Shown: positions 24,090 through 33,256, counted from the stretch's first letter. The stretch: 53,435 nucleotides of DNA from an archaeon (GCA_018697295.1 JABHTJ010000008.1:1-53435); one strand, 5' to 3'. Numbers and translations: made by a program. Notes: generated by a model not told the origin, from the letters alone.

Positions 24090-24470
24090 ATGGTTGTAAA
24101 AAAAATTCTACTTGTAGATGATGAACTTGACATTCGTGAATCTGTAAAAATGTTACTTGAAACTATGAATTATGAAGTCGAGATTACTGATGACGGGAAT
24201 AATGCAATTACTATGTTGAAAAATGGAACGTTTGATTTGGTTTTACTTGACATACTTATGCCAAAGATATCTGGAATAAAGACTTTGGAAAAAATTCGAG
24301 CTGATTCAAAAATAAAAAATCAAAAGGTTGTTTTTTTGACCGTTGTTAGCCCAACTAAAAATGGGGAAGGGATTATTGAAAAACTAGGTCCCTTAGATTA
24401 CATTGAAAAACCAATAGATAACAATTCCTTTAAAGAGAAAATTGAAAAAATACTTGGTTCTGGAGAATAA
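24090..24470 (+). CDS. Single-domain response regulator
   Basis: A 126-aa receiver domain with Asp10/Asp11, phospho-acceptor Asp54 (LLDILMP), Thr near 84 and Lys107 (EKPID): all residues for phosphorylation are intact. No output domain, as in CheY/Spo0F-type relays. Located 28 nt after the histidine kinase and 1 nt before the next receiver gene, so it is one operon. Confidence 0.85.
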   Translation: MVVKKILLVDDELDIRESVKMLLETMNYEVEITDDGNNAITMLKNGTFDLVLLDILMPKISGIKTLEKIRADSKIKNQKVVFLTVVSPTKNGEGIIEKLGPLDYIEKPIDNNSFKEKIEKILGSGE

Positions 24471-24471
24471 A

Positions 24472-24816
24472 ATGGCGACTATAATGCTCATGCATAAAAA
24501 TCCTGATACGAGATGCTCGATTAAAACTCTTCTTGAAAAAAATGGGTATGATGTTACGGAGGTTGAATCTTTTGAAGATTTCTTAGAAAAAATTGAACAA
24601 CAACAATTTGATTTGGCTTTAGTTGATGGACTTATGCCACGGATGAAAATTTTAGAAACCCTTAAAGAGAAAAATATCAAATCAGTATTTTTTATTTCAG
24701 AGGATGTTGATGAAGATGAATTGAAGTTATATGAAAATGTTATTGGATTTATTGAAGAACCTCAGGAGATAAACGAGTTTTTGGAAAAGATTAAGGGTAT
24801 GTTGGATAAGAAATGA
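24472..24816 (+). CDS. Degenerate receiver domain protein
   Basis: A 114-aa protein starting at ATG 24472 immediately after the previous stop. It has receiver-like secondary structure and retains Asp52 (LVDGLMP), but the N-terminal acidic pair is replaced by HKNPD and the conserved Lys by Glu (FIEEPQ). It is therefore likely to be a pseudo-receiver that binds rather than takes phosphate. Partner of the kinase and receiver just upstream. Confidence 0.7.
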   Translation: MATIMLMHKNPDTRCSIKTLLEKNGYDVTEVESFEDFLEKIEQQQFDLALVDGLMPRMKILETLKEKNIKSVFFISEDVDEDELKLYENVIGFIEEPQEINEFLEKIKGMLDKK

Positions 24817-24869
24817 GACAAAGATTTCTTCAAATAAATTTTAATTTAGTTACCTTAGAGGGTAAATAT

Positions 24870-24875
24870 TATAAG
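24870..24875 (+). promoter_or_regulatory. TATA box of topA
   Basis: TATAAG 22-27 nt before the ATG at 24897. Confidence 0.6.
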
Positions 24876-24896
24876 TATCGAGTATTCTAATTTGTC

Positions 24897-27173
24897 ATGA
24901 ACGAAAAGAACACAACCTTAATTATTACAGAAAAACCTGCTGCTGCTGCTAAAATAGCTGCTGCGCTCAGTGATGCAACTGATGAAAAGATTACAAACAA
25001 AGATAAGGTTTCTTATTACGAATTTTACAAGGGAAGTCGGCGTTATATTGTTGGTTGTGCTGTCGGACATTTGTTCGGAATTCAACAAAAAGCTAAACGT
25101 GGACCATTTCCAAATTTTGAGGTTTCATGGCAACCTGCGCATCAGAAAAAGAATGGTTCATTTACTAAAAAATATTTGGCTGTTTTGAAAAAGTTGGCAA
25201 AAGAAGCTGATGAATTTATTGTCGCGACAGACTATGATGTTGAAGGAGAAGTTATTGGACTTAATGTTGTTCGATTTGTTTGTAAGAAAAAAGATGCTAA
25301 ACGAATGAAGTTTTCTTTGCTAACAAAAGAAGCTCTGGATGAATCGTTTGAGAATTTGCAGCCGAATATTAATTGGGGGGCTGCAACTGCGGGAGAGACT
25401 CGACATTTTATTGATTGGTTTTATGGAATTAATTTATCTCGAGGACTTATGAAAGCACTTTCTTCTACAGGAGCATTTAGAATTTTATCTATTGGACGAG
25501 TTCAAGGACCTGCACTTAAAATTTTGGTGGATAGAGAAAAGGAAATTAACGCGTTTAAGCCAGAACCTTATTGGAATATTTTTTTGCTTGTCAAAGATAT
25601 CAAGGGTCAAAAATTGGAAGTTAAGCATCCTAAAGATATTTTTAAGGAAGGGGAACTTTTGAAGTTTAAACATCTACAAGGAAAAACTGGAACTGCAAAA
25701 ACGACATTATCTGAGAAACGAGTTGCCGCTCCAGTTCCATTTGATTTGACTACACTACAAACTGAAGCGTATAAAAATTTTGGTTCGACTCCGATGCAAA
25801 CTTTGAAAGCTGCCCAGAGTCTTTATTTGAAAGGTGCTATTTCTTATCCACGAACATCTAGCCAGGAATATCCAGAAAGTATTGGTTGTCCAGCTATTTT
25901 GAAGAAATTAAAAAAATATACGACGCTTGTCAAATATGCAGTTAATAAAACTCCGACTAAAGGAAAGAAAACTGATCCCGCACATCCAGCGATTTATCCT
26001 ACTGGTGATGCGAAGAAAGTTCCAGAGAGTGAAAAGCGAGTTTATGATTTGATTGTAAAGCGATTTATTAGTTGTTTTTGTGAGGAAGCTATTTTGGAGT
26101 CAAAAAATGTTAAAGTTGTTGTTAATGGTTTAAACTTTACTGCTAATGGAACGAAAATTCAAAAGAAAGGTTGGATGAATGTTTATCCGCACGGAACAAA
26201 AGAAGGTGATGTTGTAACAATGAATGGAAATGTAGATGTACTTGAAATTAGAACTGAGGAAAAAGAAACTAAACCTCCAAGACGTTATTCTGCAGCATCA
26301 CTTGTTAAGGAACTTGAGAAACGCGGGCTTGGAACCAAAGCTACACGGGCAGGAATTGTTGAAACACTTTATTCTCGAGGGTATGCACGTGAGAAAAGTA
26401 TTGAAGTTACTGAACTTGGAATGCGAATGGAAGAAACCTTAGAAAAATATTCCCCGGTGATTTTGGACGAAGCGATGACGAAAGATATGACTGAAGAACT
26501 TGAAAAAATTGAAGTTGCTAAAAGTAAGTATGCTGAGATGGAAAAGAAAATTTTGGATAAGGCGAAGAAAGAAGTTACTAAGATTGCAGAGAGTATGACG
26601 AAGAATTTAGAAGGAATGGGAAAAAGTTTGGCAGATGCGAATGCAGTTGTTTGGGAACAAGAAAAAGAAATGAACACAATGACGGAATGTCCTGTTTGTC
26701 ACGAAGGTAAACTTCGTGTGATGTATGGAAAACGATTCTCTAGGTATTTTGTAAGTTGTGATGACTATCCTGCGTGTAAAACGATTTATAGCTTGCCACC
26801 AAAAGGGGTTGCTAGACCTGCACGATTTACGAAGAATTCTGCAGAAAAGTTTAATGAGGGCCTTACTGAGAATTCTGAAATTTCGGATAAAGAAGAAGGA
26901 GATGTTGAGCCATGTCCAGAATGTTCATGGCCGCAAGTTGCACTTTATCAGCGAGGAAAAGCTCCGTGGAAACTATGCTTTAATCCAGACTGTGTGACGA
27001 ATGAAGAAGCGCAAAAAAAGAAAGCAGAATTTAAAGCCAAACTAGCAAGTGGAGAAATAGAAATCGATAAAGAAGGAAAAATAATCGATCACGGAAAAGA
27101 AGAGAAGGCGAAAAAGAAAGTGAAGAAGCGGAAGAAGGCAGTGAAAAAGCGGAAGAAAGTTGTTAAGAAGTGA
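24897..27173 (+). CDS. topA: DNA topoisomerase I (type IA) with Lys-rich C-terminal tail
   Basis: A 758-aa type IA topoisomerase. The Toprim domain has ATDYDVEGE (Asp112, Asp114, Glu117) and the catalytic tyrosine is Tyr317 in ISYPRTS. Two C-terminal zinc-ribbon units follow (CPVC...CDDYPAC and CPEC...CFNPDC). It relaxes negatively supercoiled DNA through a 5'-phosphotyrosine link. The last 25 residues are almost only Lys, Arg and Val, comparable to the tails on TFE and the TM2 protein in this window. Confidence 0.93.
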   Translation: MNEKNTTLIITEKPAAAAKIAAALSDATDEKITNKDKVSYYEFYKGSRRYIVGCAVGHLFGIQQKAKRGPFPNFEVSWQPAHQKKNGSFTKKYLAVLKKLAKEADEFIVATDYDVEGEVIGLNVVRFVCKKKDAKRMKFSLLTKEALDESFENLQPNINWGAATAGETRHFIDWFYGINLSRGLMKALSSTGAFRILSIGRVQGPALKILVDREKEINAFKPEPYWNIFLLVKDIKGQKLEVKHPKDIFKEGELLKFKHLQGKTGTAKTTLSEKRVAAPVPFDLTTLQTEAYKNFGSTPMQTLKAAQSLYLKGAISYPRTSSQEYPESIGCPAILKKLKKYTTLVKYAVNKTPTKGKKTDPAHPAIYPTGDAKKVPESEKRVYDLIVKRFISCFCEEAILESKNVKVVVNGLNFTANGTKIQKKGWMNVYPHGTKEGDVVTMNGNVDVLEIRTEEKETKPPRRYSAASLVKELEKRGLGTKATRAGIVETLYSRGYAREKSIEVTELGMRMEETLEKYSPVILDEAMTKDMTEELEKIEVAKSKYAEMEKKILDKAKKEVTKIAESMTKNLEGMGKSLADANAVVWEQEKEMNTMTECPVCHEGKLRVMYGKRFSRYFVSCDDYPACKTIYSLPPKGVARPARFTKNSAEKFNEGLTENSEISDKEEGDVEPCPECSWPQVALYQRGKAPWKLCFNPDCVTNEEAQKKKAEFKAKLASGEIEIDKEGKIIDHGKEEKAKKKVKKRKKAVKKRKKVVKK

Positions 27174-27177
27174 TAAA

Positions 27178-28131
27178 ATGAAAATACAAGAAAAATCATT
27201 GGATGAGATAAAAAGAATTTTGCAAAAAGAAAAAGAATTTGCGGAAATTAATAGCTGGAAATTTAAGCACATACCACTTGGGGAGATGGAGCATACTTAT
27301 GAGATTTCTAAAGGCAAAAAAATATATTTTTTGAAAGAATTAAAACTTCATGAAGCACAAATGGAATATTTTTTGTGTCGACTTAAATTAAGCCACTTAC
27401 CTTTTTCTATATACCCCGGTCTCTTAAGGCAAAAAATTTTAGTTAGGAAATTTATCAAAGGAAGAATGCTAAGAAGTAAAAATATTGATTTGAACCTCAT
27501 TAAAGAATTTGCGATAATGAGAAATAGATTAAATGAAAAAAGATTTTTTAATGAGTATAATATTCTGAAGGTGAAAAATTTTAGTCAAAAAGACGATGGA
27601 TTTTGCGAAGAGGGGATAAGAAAAAGTTTTTCACAAGCTCAAAAAATTCTAAAAAAATTAAATAAATATAAATTACAAGAAATTGATGATTTTTTAGAAA
27701 TACTAAAAGAACTGGGCAAGAATAAAGGGGGAATTATAAATGATTATATTAGCATGCCGTTTGCAAAACAACATCAAGACTTTAGAGAAGACAATATTAT
27801 TACCGACGCAAAAGGTACCCAAAAATTGATTGATTAGGGATCTTCATACGGATATAATCCATTTCTTTACGATGTTGCACCATTCGTTGTCAATAATCCT
27901 AAGGCACTGAATCATTATATTAAGTACTCAAATAACTGCAATGGAATTTCCAAAGAGCAAATTCAAAAATGGCTTTACGCAGCGCTTGTTTCGAGATTTT
28001 TCGATGTGATAAAATATAGATTACATGCAGATGAAGGAAGAGTAAATACTCGAGAAGATTGTAAAAAATATTTGAAATATGAACTTAAAACATATAAGTG
28101 GTTAATTGAAAGGAAGGCTGGGAAGAAATGA
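27178..28131 (+). pseudogene. Aminoglycoside-phosphotransferase-like kinase with in-frame amber stop
   Basis: The open part (27178-27837) encodes 219 residues and has the catalytic loop HQDFREDN (His199, Asp201). A TAG at 27835-27837 falls exactly where the family has the Trp or Phe after the metal-binding Asp (LID-stop-GSSYG; expected IDWGS). The same frame then continues for 97 more sense codons of plausible C-terminal lobe to TGA at 28129. One TGG-to-TAG change therefore disrupts it. AGA/ATA-rich codon use differs from topA, hinting at acquisition. It follows topA by 4 nt. Confidence 0.75.
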
Positions 28132-28147
28132 ATAGGGAAATGAAAAA

Positions 28148-28801
28148 ATGGTGAAAAAAACAAATATAGATTATTGGGAACGAATTGTTAAAAATCCTGG
28201 AAAGAATTACAAGGAATTATTTGAAAAAGAAAAACTATTTCTAAGAAAAATAATAAAATCAAATTCAAAAGTCTTAGATATTGGATGTGGAGATGGAAGA
28301 ATAATTTCTGAAATTAAGGATATTCCCAAAGAAATATTTGGAATTGATTTTGACAAAAAGGCTGTTGAAGATGCTCGAGAAAGATTTTCTGGAAATTCTA
28401 AAATAAAAATTATGCAAGGGAGTGCTTTCAAAATCGATTTTAAGAGTGAAACTTTTGATTATGTTCTTCTCATGATGACATTAGTTAATTTTTCAGAGAA
28501 TAAGTTAAAAACACTATCTGAAATGAGTCGCGTACTGAAAGAAAATGGGAGTATAATTTTAAGTGTTTATTCTGATTCCGCATTTAATGAACGAAAAAAA
28601 ATGTATGAAAAAATTGAAGTTCCGATTGAAAAAATTGAGGGGACAAAATTTATTTTTAGAAAAAATATTGGAGCTAATGAGTCAGAACAGTTTTCAATAG
28701 AAGAATTAACAAAGTTATGTAATCTGGCGAATTTGAATATAGAAGATTATGTTGAAACAAAAATTGGATTAATCTGTGAAGTTAAAAAAATTATTCAATG
28801 A
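28148..28801 (+). CDS. Class I SAM-dependent methyltransferase
   Basis: A 217-aa Rossmann methyltransferase: motif I VLDIGCGDGR (SAM binding), FGIDFD (acidic residue binding the ribose), and YVLLMMTLVNF as motif IV. Closest in style to UbiE/Methyltransf_11 enzymes acting on small molecules; the target is unknown. It lies 16 nt after the interrupted kinase and shares its AGA/ATA-rich codon use, so the two may have arrived together. Convergent with dph2. Confidence 0.8.
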   Translation: MVKKTNIDYWERIVKNPGKNYKELFEKEKLFLRKIIKSNSKVLDIGCGDGRIISEIKDIPKEIFGIDFDKKAVEDARERFSGNSKIKIMQGSAFKIDFKSETFDYVLLMMTLVNFSENKLKTLSEMSRVLKENGSIILSVYSDSAFNERKKMYEKIEVPIEKIEGTKFIFRKNIGANESEQFSIEELTKLCNLANLNIEDYVETKIGLICEVKKIIQ

Positions 28802-28810
28802 AAATAATTT

Positions 28811-29806
28811 CTAAATAACACCTTCGCTCAAAAAATCTTCATAAGATTTTTCTCCAACTGCTACTAAACATTCTTTGAAAGTTAGAATTGGTTTGGGATA
28901 TTTTGCGAAGTCGTCGATTGCAATTCTTGGACATGCGAGTTCGACAAATGCATCGATATCATAAAAATTCATTAATTTATCTGGAGAGAATTCAGACATA
29001 GTTACCGTAATTACATCTTTGCCAGCATTTTTCATTTTGTCGATTAAGAATTTTGATGAGCCGAACTTTTGTCCAGGTTTTACTTCAGAAATAATAGCTA
29101 CTTTTTTTGCTTGTTTGAATTTGTCGATTGACATGATTCGTTGTTTTAATATTTTATCTCGCACATTTCCCATAGGAGTTATGGTGTTGTTGTAGACATC
29201 GAGTAAGTATACTGGTTTTTCTACTGCGATTGCAGCACCCATTGAATGAAAATTATTTCCGATAACTAAGAATGCGTCGACATCATCTGAAATTGTTTTG
29301 AGACCTCCAAATTCACAACCGATGACGTGTCCAGGATATGCTGCGAATCCTTTTTTGTCTGAGAGGATTACTTCTACCCCATTTTCTTTATAAAATTCGA
29401 TTATATTTTCTACTTCGTGTTTATGTTGGATGGAATATGACAATCCAATTTTTTTGTAATCTTTGAAATATTGTAGAGATTCTTCTAAGAGCTGTTTAAT
29501 ATCGAAGTCATCAATTATTTCAATGTAGAGAATTGGGAATTTTGAATCGATAAATTTTGCGTGACCGAAGTGGATGATTAAATCTGCGCCGACAGATTCT
29601 GCTTCGACAGTTGCTATTGCGCATCCGCCCCACGCAGTTTCGCCAGAGAAAATTACTTCGATGTTGAGATCAGGTATTGATTCGATTGTTTGTTGCACTA
29701 AGAATGCTTTTTGCTTTATTCCTTCGGGTAGTTGAACTAAAACTTTTTTTGGTTTTATTTTTTCTAGTTCGCTGATTAGTTTTGGTAATTCGAAATCGAG
29801 TGCCAT
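28811..29806 (-). CDS. dph2: Diphthamide biosynthesis enzyme Dph2
   Basis: The 331-aa protein has the three cysteines that hold the [4Fe-4S] cluster of this radical-SAM-like enzyme: Cys62 (GGCAIA), Cys164 (VIGCEFG) and Cys292 (ELACPRIA). Archaeal Dph2 transfers an aminocarboxypropyl group from SAM to a histidine of elongation factor aEF2, the first step to diphthamide. Length and motifs are typical. It lies 44 nt downstream of radB on the same strand. Confidence 0.93.
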   Translation of the reverse strand: MALDFELPKLISELEKIKPKKVLVQLPEGIKQKAFLVQQTIESIPDLNIEVIFSGETAWGGCAIATVEAESVGADLIIHFGHAKFIDSKFPILYIEIIDDFDIKQLLEESLQYFKDYKKIGLSYSIQHKHEVENIIEFYKENGVEVILSDKKGFAAYPGHVIGCEFGGLKTISDDVDAFLVIGNNFHSMGAAIAVEKPVYLLDVYNNTITPMGNVRDKILKQRIMSIDKFKQAKKVAIISEVKPGQKFGSSKFLIDKMKNAGKDVITVTMSEFSPDKLMNFYDIDAFVELACPRIAIDDFAKYPKPILTFKECLVAVGEKSYEDFLSEGVI

Positions 29807-29850
29807 GTTGGAAAAGGGAAAGGTGGGTTTTTAGGTGTTTTGGAAGGAGA

Positions 29851-30582
29851 CTAAAACATTCCCTTCTTGCGGATTCCAGAATTAATAATTTCAAAATTAA
29901 AATTTTTGACTGGAAGACTTCGGTGTTTTTGAAGAGTTATTTTTCTTTTAAAATTATTCCCAGATAGTTCGATTAAACATTTGCTCCAGTATTTTAACAA
30001 ATCTCCACCGACCATTGAAACTTTTTTTTCAGAAGCACTATTTTCTTCTTGAAAGCTTGCATATACTTGGTTAGTGATTACTACCGGAATATTTTTTTTA
30101 CGTGCTATTTCATTTAATGTCCTCAACTGGTTTGCAAGATTTCTATTAACGTCTGAGATTTTTTCACTATCTTTTGAACTTATTGCCGAACCCAATTCTA
30201 ATCGATACAACATTGCAATGCTGTCAATGATAATTAGAGAAACTGTTTCTTTTTTTAGATGTGCGAGTAATTTTTGGAATGCTTGTTCTTGTTCTTCAAA
30301 ACTTGTCGGTTTTAATAAAAAAATATTTTGTAAATCATTTTCTATTTCTTCTTTTTCTCCTCGGTGAATTTGTTTGAATCGCTCAGTTGAGAATCCTCCC
30401 TCAGTATCTATAAAGAAAACTTTCTTCCCTTTTTTTGCTAAAGAAGTTGCAACAATCATACATAGATTTGATTTTCCCGAACCACCAGGCCCATAAATAG
30501 TTGTGATAATATCTGACTCGTATCCTCCGTACAAAAATTTGTTTAAATCGTAAGAGCCTGAAGAGATTTTTTCTTGTAACAT
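29851..30582 (-). CDS. radB: RadB, RecA-family recombination protein
   Basis: A 243-aa RecA/RadA core without the N-terminal helix-hairpin-helix domain, as expected for RadB. Walker A GPGGSGKS at 31-38, Walker B LIIIDS near 118-123, and loop segments VVITNQVY and MVGGDLLKYWS. RadB is a RadA paralog thought to aid recombination. Divergent from the TM2 gene. Confidence 0.9.
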   Translation of the reverse strand: MLQEKISSGSYDLNKFLYGGYESDIITTIYGPGGSGKSNLCMIVATSLAKKGKKVFFIDTEGGFSTERFKQIHRGEKEEIENDLQNIFLLKPTSFEEQEQAFQKLLAHLKKETVSLIIIDSIAMLYRLELGSAISSKDSEKISDVNRNLANQLRTLNEIARKKNIPVVITNQVYASFQEENSASEKKVSMVGGDLLKYWSKCLIELSGNNFKRKITLQKHRSLPVKNFNFEIINSGIRKKGMF

Positions 30583-30615
30583 GATAGTTTTAACTTTAGA
30601 ATTATTAAAAACATT

Positions 30616-30621
30616 TATATA
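30616..30621 (+). promoter_or_regulatory. TATA box of the TM2 gene
   Basis: TATATA exactly 22-27 nt before the ATG at 30643; it argues for 30643 rather than the ATG at 30631. Confidence 0.65.
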
Positions 30622-30642
30622 GTTTAGAGAATGAGAGTTATT

Positions 30643-31044
30643 ATGGCAAAGAAGGTGATGAAGAAAAAAGTTTCTAAAAAAGTTGTTAGAAGACCTGCAG
30701 TAAAGAAAAAAGTTGTTAGAAAACCTGTTACAGTTAGAAAAATTTCTAAAAAAGTTGTTAAGCGTTCTGCGAAGAGATCACGTCCAAAAACTACTCAAGT
30801 TAAAACTGTTACACGGAATGCTTCTGGAGGAAAACGAGTAAATTGGATTTTAGTATTACTTATTTCTATTTTTCTTGGAATTTTTGGAGTGGATCGATTT
30901 TTAATGGGGAAAATTTGGACCGGAATTTTAAAATTATTAATTACACTTAGTACTGTCTTTGTATTTGGATGGATTTGGTGGTTAATTGATGTTATTTTAA
31001 TTGCTTCAAAGTATAATTTTAGCGGTGTTGTTTGGGTAGATTAA
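30643..31044 (+). CDS. TM2-domain membrane protein with Lys/Arg-rich N-terminal tail
   Basis: A 133-aa protein. Residues 1-62 are a highly basic low-complexity tail made of repeats such as KKVVRKPV and KKKVSKKVV. Residues 63-133 are a TM2 domain: two helices joined by the FGVDRFLMG turn, ending FGWIWWLIDV. TM2 proteins are of unknown function. The basic tail on the cytoplasmic side could bind DNA or rRNA at the membrane; this is inference, supported by the similar tails of TFE and TopA. Confidence 0.8.
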   Translation: MAKKVMKKKVSKKVVRRPAVKKKVVRKPVTVRKISKKVVKRSAKRSRPKTTQVKTVTRNASGGKRVNWILVLLISIFLGIFGVDRFLMGKIWTGILKLLITLSTVFVFGWIWWLIDVILIASKYNFSGVVWVD

Positions 31045-31045
31045 G

Positions 31046-31333
31046 ATGGATTTAAAAAAGGAACCAACAGGAGAGCGTAAAGAGCTTTTATGGAGAATTT
31101 TGGTCGCAATAGTTTCTGGGATTATTTTAGGAGTTTGGAGATATTTAATTTTAGTTCTTGGAGTAGTCCATTTTCTCATAGTCTTGTTTTCTGGAAAAAG
31201 AGAGCAGGGTCTCGCTGACTTTAGTGAATATTGGAATACTGAAACATACCGCTATATCAAATATTTGACTTTCGTGACTAATGAGCGACCATTTCCATTT
31301 ACATCGATGCAACAGATGAGCAAGTTTGAATAA
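31046..31333 (+). CDS. DUF4389-domain membrane protein
   Basis: A 95-aa protein that starts 1 nt after the TM2 stop. One strong hydrophobic helix or hairpin (about 14-48) is followed by the conserved-looking stretch YWNTETYRYIKYLTFVTN and ERPFPF, diagnostic of DUF4389. Function unknown. Probably co-translated with the TM2 protein. Confidence 0.8.
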   Translation: MDLKKEPTGERKELLWRILVAIVSGIILGVWRYLILVLGVVHFLIVLFSGKREQGLADFSEYWNTETYRYIKYLTFVTNERPFPFTSMQQMSKFE

Positions 31334-31341
31334 TTTTTAAG

Positions 31342-32778
31342 ATGAAACCTACTAAAAAAGATCCAAAAGAGAAAATTGTAATTATTCTAATAGGGTTTTT
31401 TCTTATACTTTCTTTGACGAGTATTTTTTTACTTAAAGCTCGACTTACAGGGGAGCAAGAAAATTCATTACAAAATTCTCCAATAATTTCTAATCGACTT
31501 CGTTATATCGCAGAATGTAAAGAACCATTATTTATGGCACTCGAGAAACAAACAGAAGGATCGTGTGGTACTTCCTGTATTCCAGATCATCCACCAATTA
31601 CATTGCACCATTACGGGAAGTGTAAAACGAATAAAAAAGGAATTCTTAAAAGTTTTAACTTGGGAGATTCATTTATGGAAGACTTTGTAGGAGATGGGGA
31701 TGGGGATGGGTTTAGAGAAGTTGTTTTAATCCCTTTGGAAGATTCCCAAGTATTTTATGTGTATTCGGGAAAAACAGGAAATTTAGTCATTCAAAAAAAT
31801 ATTGGAGTTCCAATCAAGAAGATATTTGGATTAGAAGATGTTAATGGAGATGGAAAGGGAGATGTTGCAATACGAATAGCAAATGGATTGGTGAGTGGTT
31901 CTGGACAGATAGAATTTAGTAAAGTTAGAATCTATGATGGAGCTACAGGAAACCTAATTTCTGAAATTAATCCATCATCCGAACAAGCATGGGAGCAATT
32001 CGGAGATTATGTTGAAAACCTTGGAGATTTAAATGGAAATGGAATGAATGAACTGGGAATCTCAAGTCCGAAGTACGATTCTACAATTGATGTAGCCCAT
32101 AATGGCGGAAAAACTAGGATTTATTCATTTAGTCAAGGCTCGTTTAATGAATTAGACGCTGTTTTCGGAGCTCAAGGAAATTTTGATGGGATAACTGGTA
32201 TTGGCCCCTTGGGAAATTTAAATGGAGGAAGTGATAAAGAATTTTATATTAGTGGAGATGATATAATGTCTGTATACTCATTCACCTCAGGAAATGGTGT
32301 ATTCCTTAAAGAAATTGTCGTTGAAGCAAGTTTACCGATAATAAACTTTGCAGAAGCAATAGACTTTACAAATGATGGAAATAAAGAATTGATCATTGCA
32401 CAACCAAAGGCATACTCTCTCCTACAAGGAATTTTTGGTCTCGTAGAGATCTATGATCCAAACCTTGTAACTCTTTACTGGAGCAAGACAAATGAAAAGA
32501 TACTTAGTTTAGATAGTCAGCTAAACACTCATTTCGGAAGAGATATTGCAATAATAGATGATATAACTGGAGATGGAATTGAAGAATTGGTTATATCGGC
32601 TTCCGGAGGATGGGCAAAACATAATTATAATAATTGGATGGGAGACTTAAATCATCCTTATCAAAAGGTTGCGGGAGTAATCTATATCCTTGATGTTGTT
32701 CAAGATGAAGTAATTCAAAGATATTTAGGGGATGTTGAATACCAAGGACTTGGACACCGATTAACTTCTATTGAATAA
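31342..32778 (+). CDS. Membrane-anchored FG-GAP / integrin-like beta-propeller protein
   Basis: A 478-aa protein with one N-terminal helix (about 10-30), a Cys-containing segment (CGTSC), and then repeated calcium-binding loops of the DxNxDG type (GDGDGDGF, DVNGDGKGDV, DLNGNGMNEL, DITGDGIEEL) with GNL/GD spacers. This marks a seven-bladed integrin-alpha-like propeller displayed outside the cell. In DPANN archaea such proteins are candidates for host attachment; that role is inferred. Last gene of the TM2-DUF4389 run. Confidence 0.8.
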   Translation: MKPTKKDPKEKIVIILIGFFLILSLTSIFLLKARLTGEQENSLQNSPIISNRLRYIAECKEPLFMALEKQTEGSCGTSCIPDHPPITLHHYGKCKTNKKGILKSFNLGDSFMEDFVGDGDGDGFREVVLIPLEDSQVFYVYSGKTGNLVIQKNIGVPIKKIFGLEDVNGDGKGDVAIRIANGLVSGSGQIEFSKVRIYDGATGNLISEINPSSEQAWEQFGDYVENLGDLNGNGMNELGISSPKYDSTIDVAHNGGKTRIYSFSQGSFNELDAVFGAQGNFDGITGIGPLGNLNGGSDKEFYISGDDIMSVYSFTSGNGVFLKEIVVEASLPIINFAEAIDFTNDGNKELIIAQPKAYSLLQGIFGLVEIYDPNLVTLYWSKTNEKILSLDSQLNTHFGRDIAIIDDITGDGIEELVISASGGWAKHNYNNWMGDLNHPYQKVAGVIYILDVVQDEVIQRYLGDVEYQGLGHRLTSIE

Positions 32779-32798
32779 TTAAGGTTAGAATTATTCAA
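32771..32798. terminator. Perfect 10-bp inverted repeat between convergent genes
   Basis: TTGAATAATT (32771-32780) and AATTATTCAA (32789-32798) are exact inverted copies around AAGGTTAG. It spans the stop of the FG-GAP gene and the stop of the rpoL-tail remnant, which both read GAATAA on opposite strands. It may act as a bidirectional transcription end. Confidence 0.45.
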
Positions 32799-32836
32799 AC
32801 TTCTTAAAATCGGGAACTATAGAATCAATATCTTCT
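32791..32836 (-). repeat. Orphan second copy of the rpoL 3' end
   Basis: Read leftward this encodes KEDIDSIVPDFKKFE and a stop, a diverged copy of the RpoL C-terminus (EKEIDSAVTDFKKLK). Against 33211-33256 the first 40 nt agree at about 32. The copy has no upstream rpoL body; instead the 96-aa gene runs into it in another frame. Confidence 0.75.
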
Positions 32837-33151
32837 TTCGTCAAGGTCATCATCAGCATGATGAAAATCCTCTAAGATACGACTTGCTAATTCTCCATAC
32901 CCCTTCTTTACAGAAACTAACTGGACTGTATTGTTTCCTTCAGTTTCATTAACTCTAAAAATATATCCTTGAGGGTTGTATTCTAAATCTACTGGGAGCA
33001 AGTAATTTGCCTCATCTACTTGGCCAGCGATTCCGCGATAAGGGCGCTTCATAGAACTTTCTAATCCCTCGGCAGAACTTACAGTTATTTTTAAAGTTGT
33101 TGAGGTCGAATGCAATATGCAGTCATTGTCAAAAAAATCTCAAATATCCAT
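32825..33151 (-). pseudogene. Small hypothetical gene with in-frame TGA at codon 4
   Basis: A TATAAA at 33173-33178 places the natural start at the ATG at 33151, giving MDI, then TGA (33140-33142), then an open frame of 104 further codons. Translation could instead start at a TTG (33115), yielding 96 aa. The product is soluble with a beta-rich look, ends in an acidic tail, and matches nothing I know. Its last codons (ERRY stop) are made from the duplicated rpoL tail read in a different frame. Inserted between rpoL and the tail copy. Confidence 0.55.
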
Positions 33152-33172
33152 AGAATGAATAAATGAGAGTTA

Positions 33173-33178
33173 TTTATA
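33173..33178 (-). promoter_or_regulatory. TATA box of the 33151 gene
   Basis: TATAAA on the minus strand, exactly 22-27 nt before the ATG at 33151, within the gap behind rpoL. Confidence 0.65.
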
Positions 33179-33210
33179 AGATTTTGTATAAGGAGAAAAG
33201 GAGGCAGGGT

Positions 33211-33256
33211 TTATTTCAATTTCTTAAAATCAGTAACTGCAGAATCAATTTCTTTT
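33211..33256 (-). repeat. Resident rpoL 3' end, partner of the copy at 32791-32836
   Basis: The genuine 3' end of rpoL. The two copies are 420 nt apart and bracket the small 33151 gene in the same orientation. Confidence 0.75.
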
